From assembly GCF_030296915.1 (NCBI RefSeq), contig NZ_AP028031.1, forward strand, positions 15,001 to 79,000: DNA of 64,000 bases, read 5' to 3'. Shown here piece after piece: positions 60,728-64,000 of this stretch. Both the position numbers and the translations under genes were made by a program. The notes beneath the pieces were generated by a model that saw nothing but the letters and a program-made list of their open reading frames with translations, searched no databases and was not told where the DNA came from. The stretch is from Anaerostipes hadrus ATCC 29173 = JCM 17467. GTDB taxonomy: Bacteria > Bacillota > Clostridia > Lachnospirales > Lachnospiraceae. Every line of letters starts with the position of its first letter. Position 1 is the stretch's first letter.

Positions 60728-62486
60728 GACTGGAACAATTTATGGAATTAATGGACCTGTCATTTATCTGGCTGGAAATACTGGATTTAAGATGTCAGAA
60801 ATGGTTTATGTCGGCAAAGAAAAATTAGTTGGAGAAGTCATTTCTCTGGATAAAGACTGTACGACGATTCAAGTATATGAAGAAACATCAGGATTAAAAC
60901 CGGGCGAGATCGTGGAAGCAAGCGGGGAGGCAGTATCCGTCACATTAGCTCCCGGAATCCTTGATAACATTTTTGATGGAATTGAACGTCCCTTAGAGAG
61001 GATCGCAGAAAATGCAGGTGCATTTATCACAAGAGGTATCAGCGTAGATTCGCTTGATATGGAGAAATTGTGGGACACAAAATTAGTTGTCAATGAAGGA
61101 GATGTTCTTCATGGCGGTGATATCTATGCCCAAGTGCAGGAAACAAGAGCCATCGTACACAAATGCATGGTGCCGCCAGATCTTACAGGAACGGTTACTT
61201 TTGTGGCATCTGATGGAGAACATGCGATCAAGGATCATATGATCACGTTAAGATTGGACGATGGAACGGAAAAACAGTTAACAATGATCCAGAGATGGCC
61301 AATCAGGGTTCCAAGACCTGTTCACGACAGGATTCCGGCATGTGTGCCACTGGTAACAGGCCAGAGAATACTGGATACAATGTTTCCGATTGCTAAAGGT
61401 GGAACTGCGGCAATTCCAGGTGGTTTTGGTACTGGAAAGACAATGACACAGCATCAGATTGCGAAATGGTCCGATGCGGATATTATCATTTATATCGGAT
61501 GCGGGGAACGTGGAAATGAGATGACACAGGTATTGGAAGAATTTTCAGAATTAGTTGATCCAAAGAGTGGTAATCCATTGATGGACCGAACAACACTGAT
61601 CGCCAACACATCCAATATGCCGGTAGCAGCACGTGAAGCATCTATTTATACAGGACTTACGTTGGCAGAATATTACCGTGATATGGGATATGATGTCGCG
61701 ATCATGGCGGATTCTACTTCAAGATGGGCAGAAGCGTTAAGAGAATTGTCCGGTCGTCTGGAAGAGATGCCAGCAGAAGAAGGATTTCCGGCATATTTAG
61801 CTTCCAGATTATCAGCTTTTTATGAGAGAGCTGGAATGATGCACAACCTAAATGGAACGGACGGTTCTGTAACGATCATCGGTGCAGTATCTCCGCAGGG
61901 AGGAGATTTCTCAGAGCCAGTTACACAGAATACCAAACGATTTGTCCGTTGCTTCTGGGGACTTGATAAATCCTTGGCTTACGCAAGACATTTTCCAGCG
62001 ATTCACTGGTTAACGAGTTACAGTGAATATCTGACAGATCTCGGTGGCTGGTACAGAGATCATGTATCCCCCAATTTTGTGGACTATCGAAATCGTCTGA
62101 TGGCGATCTTAAATCAGGAAAGTAGTTTGATGGAGATCGTAAAACTGATCGGTGGGGATGTTCTTCCAGATGATCAGAAATTAACGTTAGAGATCGCAAG
62201 GGTGATCCGATTAGGATTTCTGCAGCAAAATGCTTTCCATAAAGATGACACTTGCGTGTCCATGGAGAAGCAATTTAAAATGATGGAAGTTATTTTATAT
62301 CTGTATCAAAAGAGCAGGGAACTTGTAGCGAGAGGAATGCCAATGAGCGTGCTAAAAGCAGAAGGGATCTTTGAGAAAGTCATTGCGATCAAATACGATG
62401 TTCCGAATGACAATCTGCAATTACTGGATCTTTACCGTAAACAGATTGATGATTTCTATGACGCAGTACTGGAAAAGAATGCATAA
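60720..62486 (+). CDS. V/A-type ATPase catalytic subunit A
   Basis: 588 aa. The catalytic P-loop GGFGTGKT is at residues 234-241. [14 protein letters not shown] and the long non-homologous bulge (about 110-185) distinguish it from F-type beta. The start is GTG 60720 behind AAAGGGGGTGTGACAG, overlapping subunit E. Confidence 0.97.
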   Translation: MSKTGTIYGINGPVIYLAGNTGFKMSEMVYVGKEKLVGEVISLDKDCTTIQVYEETSGLKPGEIVEASGEAVSVTLAPGILDNIFDGIERPLERIAENAGAFITRGISVDSLDMEKLWDTKLVVNEGDVLHGGDIYAQVQETRAIVHKCMVPPDLTGTVTFVASDGEHAIKDHMITLRLDDGTEKQLTMIQRWPIRVPRPVHDRIPACVPLVTGQRILDTMFPIAKGGTAAIPGGFGTGKTMTQHQIAKWSDADIIIYIGCGERGNEMTQVLEEFSELVDPKSGNPLMDRTTLIANTSNMPVAAREASIYTGLTLAEYYRDMGYDVAIMADSTSRWAEALRELSGRLEEMPAEEGFPAYLASRLSAFYERAGMMHNLNGTDGSVTIIGAVSPQGGDFSEPVTQNTKRFVRCFWGLDKSLAYARHFPAIHWLTSYSEYLTDLGGWYRDHVSPNFVDYRNRLMAILNQESSLMEIVKLIGGDVLPDDQKLTLEIARVIRLGFLQQNAFHKDDTCVSMEKQFKMMEVILYLYQKSRELVARGMPMSVLKAEGIFEKVIAIKYDVPNDNLQLLDLYRKQIDDFYDAVLEKNA

Positions 62487-62501
62487 GGAGGCGGTCATTT
62501 T

Positions 62502-63887
62502 ATGGGAATTGAATATTTAGGACTAAGCAGCATCAATGGTCCGCTTGTCATTCTGGAAGGAGTACAGGACGCATTTTTTGATGAGATCGTCGAATTTACG
62601 GTTGATGGAAAAACGAAAAAAATCGGAAGGATCATTGAATTATACGAAGATAAAGCGGTGATTCAGGTATTTGAGGGAACGGAAAATATGTCCCTTGATA
62701 ATACAAGAACAAAATTAACTGGACACCCGATGGAAGTCTCTCTTGCACCAGATATGCTAGGGAGAACATTTAACGGAATCGGAAAACCAATCGATGGATT
62801 AGGACCACTGATCACCGATGTCAAACGAGATGTCAACGGTCTTCCATTAAATCCGGTCCGCAGAAAATATCCAAGAAACTATATCCGTACAGGTATTTCA
62901 GCAATTGACGGATTAACAACACTGATCCGTGGACAGAAACTTCCCATCTTCTCAGGAAACGGACTTCCACACGATCAGCTGGCAGCCCAGATCGTAAAAC
63001 AGGCATCTCTTGGTGATGGTTCAGATGAGCCATTTGCGGTAGTCTTTGGAGCAATGGGTGTCAAACATGATGTTGCGGATTTCTTTCAGAAGACATTTGA
63101 GGAAAGTGGTGTTGCAGATCATGTATGTATGTTCTTAAATCTTGCAAATGACCCAGTTGTAGAACGATTGATCACACCAAAAGTAGCCTTAACTGCAGCA
63201 GAATATCTTGCATTTGACTGTAATATGCATATCTTAGTTATCCTGACAGATATGACATCGTTTGCGGAAGCGATGCGTGAGGTATCTTCATCGAAAGGAG
63301 AAATTCCATCCAGAAAAGGATATCCAGGATATTTGTACAGTGAACTTGCAACATTATACGAACGTGCAGGAATCATCGAAGGAGCAGAAGGTTCGGTCAC
63401 ACAGTTACCAATCTTAACTATGCCAAATGATGATATCACTCATCCAATTCCTGACTTAACCGGTTATATTACAGAAGGGCAGATCGTACTGGATCGTAAC
63501 TTAAACGGACAGACCATTTATCCACCAATCAGTGTTTTGCCATCGCTTTCTCGTCTGATGAAAGATGGAATCGGAGAAGGATACACAAGAGAAGATCATC
63601 AGGATCTTGCAAACCAGTTATTTTCCGCTTATGCGAAAGTGGGAGAAGCAAGAAACTTAGCATCTGTTATCGGAGAAGATGAGTTATCCCCAATTGATAA
63701 AAAATATCTGGAATTTGGAAAGGCATTTGAGGAACGATATATCGGTCAGGGGCCGGAAGAAAACCGTTCCATGATCGAAACATTGGATCTTGGATGGGAA
63801 TTATTAAAGATCCTGCCAAGAGAAGAATTGGATCGAATCGACACGAAGATCATCGATAAATACCTGCCAAAAGAGCAGGAAAGCTAA
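62502..63887 (+). CDS. V/A-type ATPase subunit B (non-catalytic)
   Basis: 461 aa. [24 protein letters not shown] and [14 protein letters not shown] are conserved. There is no P-loop at the position of the A-subunit one, as usual for B. AAGGAGGCGG site. Confidence 0.97.
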   Translation: MGIEYLGLSSINGPLVILEGVQDAFFDEIVEFTVDGKTKKIGRIIELYEDKAVIQVFEGTENMSLDNTRTKLTGHPMEVSLAPDMLGRTFNGIGKPIDGLGPLITDVKRDVNGLPLNPVRRKYPRNYIRTGISAIDGLTTLIRGQKLPIFSGNGLPHDQLAAQIVKQASLGDGSDEPFAVVFGAMGVKHDVADFFQKTFEESGVADHVCMFLNLANDPVVERLITPKVALTAAEYLAFDCNMHILVILTDMTSFAEAMREVSSSKGEIPSRKGYPGYLYSELATLYERAGIIEGAEGSVTQLPILTMPNDDITHPIPDLTGYITEGQIVLDRNLNGQTIYPPISVLPSLSRLMKDGIGEGYTREDHQDLANQLFSAYAKVGEARNLASVIGEDELSPIDKKYLEFGKAFEERYIGQGPEENRSMIETLDLGWELLKILPREELDRIDTKIIDKYLPKEQES

Positions 63888-63900
63888 AGGTGGTGAGATT

Positions 63901-64000
63901 ATGGACCCACGAGAATTCCCGACCAAAGGAAATCTGATCGCAGCCAAGAACTCTCTTACATTGGCAAAACAGGGTTACGATCTGATGGATAAAAAAAGAA
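63901..64000 (+). CDS. V/A-type ATPase subunit D (partial, cut by window end)
   Basis: The first 33 codons of the central-shaft subunit: MDPREFPTKGNLIAAKNSL... with the family's PTK(G/S)NL motif. It has an AAAGGTGGTGA site 14 nt after subunit B and continues beyond the window. Confidence 0.9.
   Translation, partial: MDPREFPTKGNLIAAKNSLTLAKQGYDLMDKKR

Overview
The window reads as origin-proximal chromosome from an AT-rich, spore-forming Firmicute of the class Clostridia, most likely family Lachnospiraceae. An Anaerostipes-like gut commensal is my guess, and the genus is not provable here. The evidence is the sporulation and transition-state genes (ricT, abrB, spoVG, spmA, spmB), a DUF951 gene, a large clostridial SRP RNA, a V/A-type ATPase operon, and consensus SigA promoters with 17-nt spacers. 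Many neighbourhoods match the region flanking oriC in Bacillus subtilis: decarboxylase-tmk-holB-ricT-trmN-rsmI-abrB-metG, tatD-rsmA, tadA-SRP RNA, spoVG/prs, and rpsF-ssb-rpsR-gdpP-rplI-dnaB.

Layout. 1-1450: 3' end of a 23S rRNA gene and six tRNAs (Asp, Val, Thr, Tyr, initiator Met, Phe), with no 5S rRNA between them. 1599-7078: a tight operon for a PLP decarboxylase, nucleotide metabolism, the replication clamp loader, RicT and two RNA methyltransferases. 7161-13575: abrB and metG (minus strand), a membrane-anchored DUF885 hydrolase, ATP-dependent PEP carboxykinase and a MarR regulator. 13611-15429: a 232-bp palindromic repeat split by a complete IS4-family element with 20-bp inverted repeats and an 11-bp target duplication. 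15691-19570: an ECF vitamin transporter S component, a pyridoxamine-pyruvate aminotransferase-like enzyme and a SulP transporter. 19691-25081: spmAB, tRNA-Gly, an NYN/OST-HTH protein, tatD, rsmA, a DUF6128-like gene and tadA. 25068-33302: a secreted papain-like protease, the SRP RNA, a small alarmone synthetase, a secreted 831-aa protein with a C39-like but apparently inactive domain, and a class A PBP. 33417-38361 (minus): prs, a DnaI-like helicase loader, a DnaD-domain protein and murC, with a dense DnaA-box cluster between dnaD and murC. 38663-45338: spoVG, DUF951, rpsF-ssb-rpsR, gdpP, rplI, dnaB, comFC. 45381-47968: an IS200/IS605 element carrying TnpA, a TnpB without zinc-ribbon cysteines, and a putative self-regulating RHH protein. 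48022-51336: mutY and a polar amino-acid ABC transporter. 51548-55858: a GGDEF-REC protein, a solute-binding lipoprotein and a hybrid histidine kinase. 56002-64000: the V/A-type ATPase operon, cut off inside subunit D.

How it fits together. Most of the window is housekeeping: replication (holB, dnaI, dnaD, ssb, dnaB), translation and RNA modification, cell wall (murC, PBP), second messengers ((p)ppGpp, c-di-AMP, c-di-GMP) and ion-motive energetics. The unusual material sits in five places: the DnaA-box cluster upstream of the helicase-loader genes, the two mobile elements, the ECF-S/aminotransferase/SulP cluster, the binding-protein/kinase/GGDEF module, and the secreted C39-like protein beside the PBP. 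All functional calls come from reading the sequence. No database search was run.
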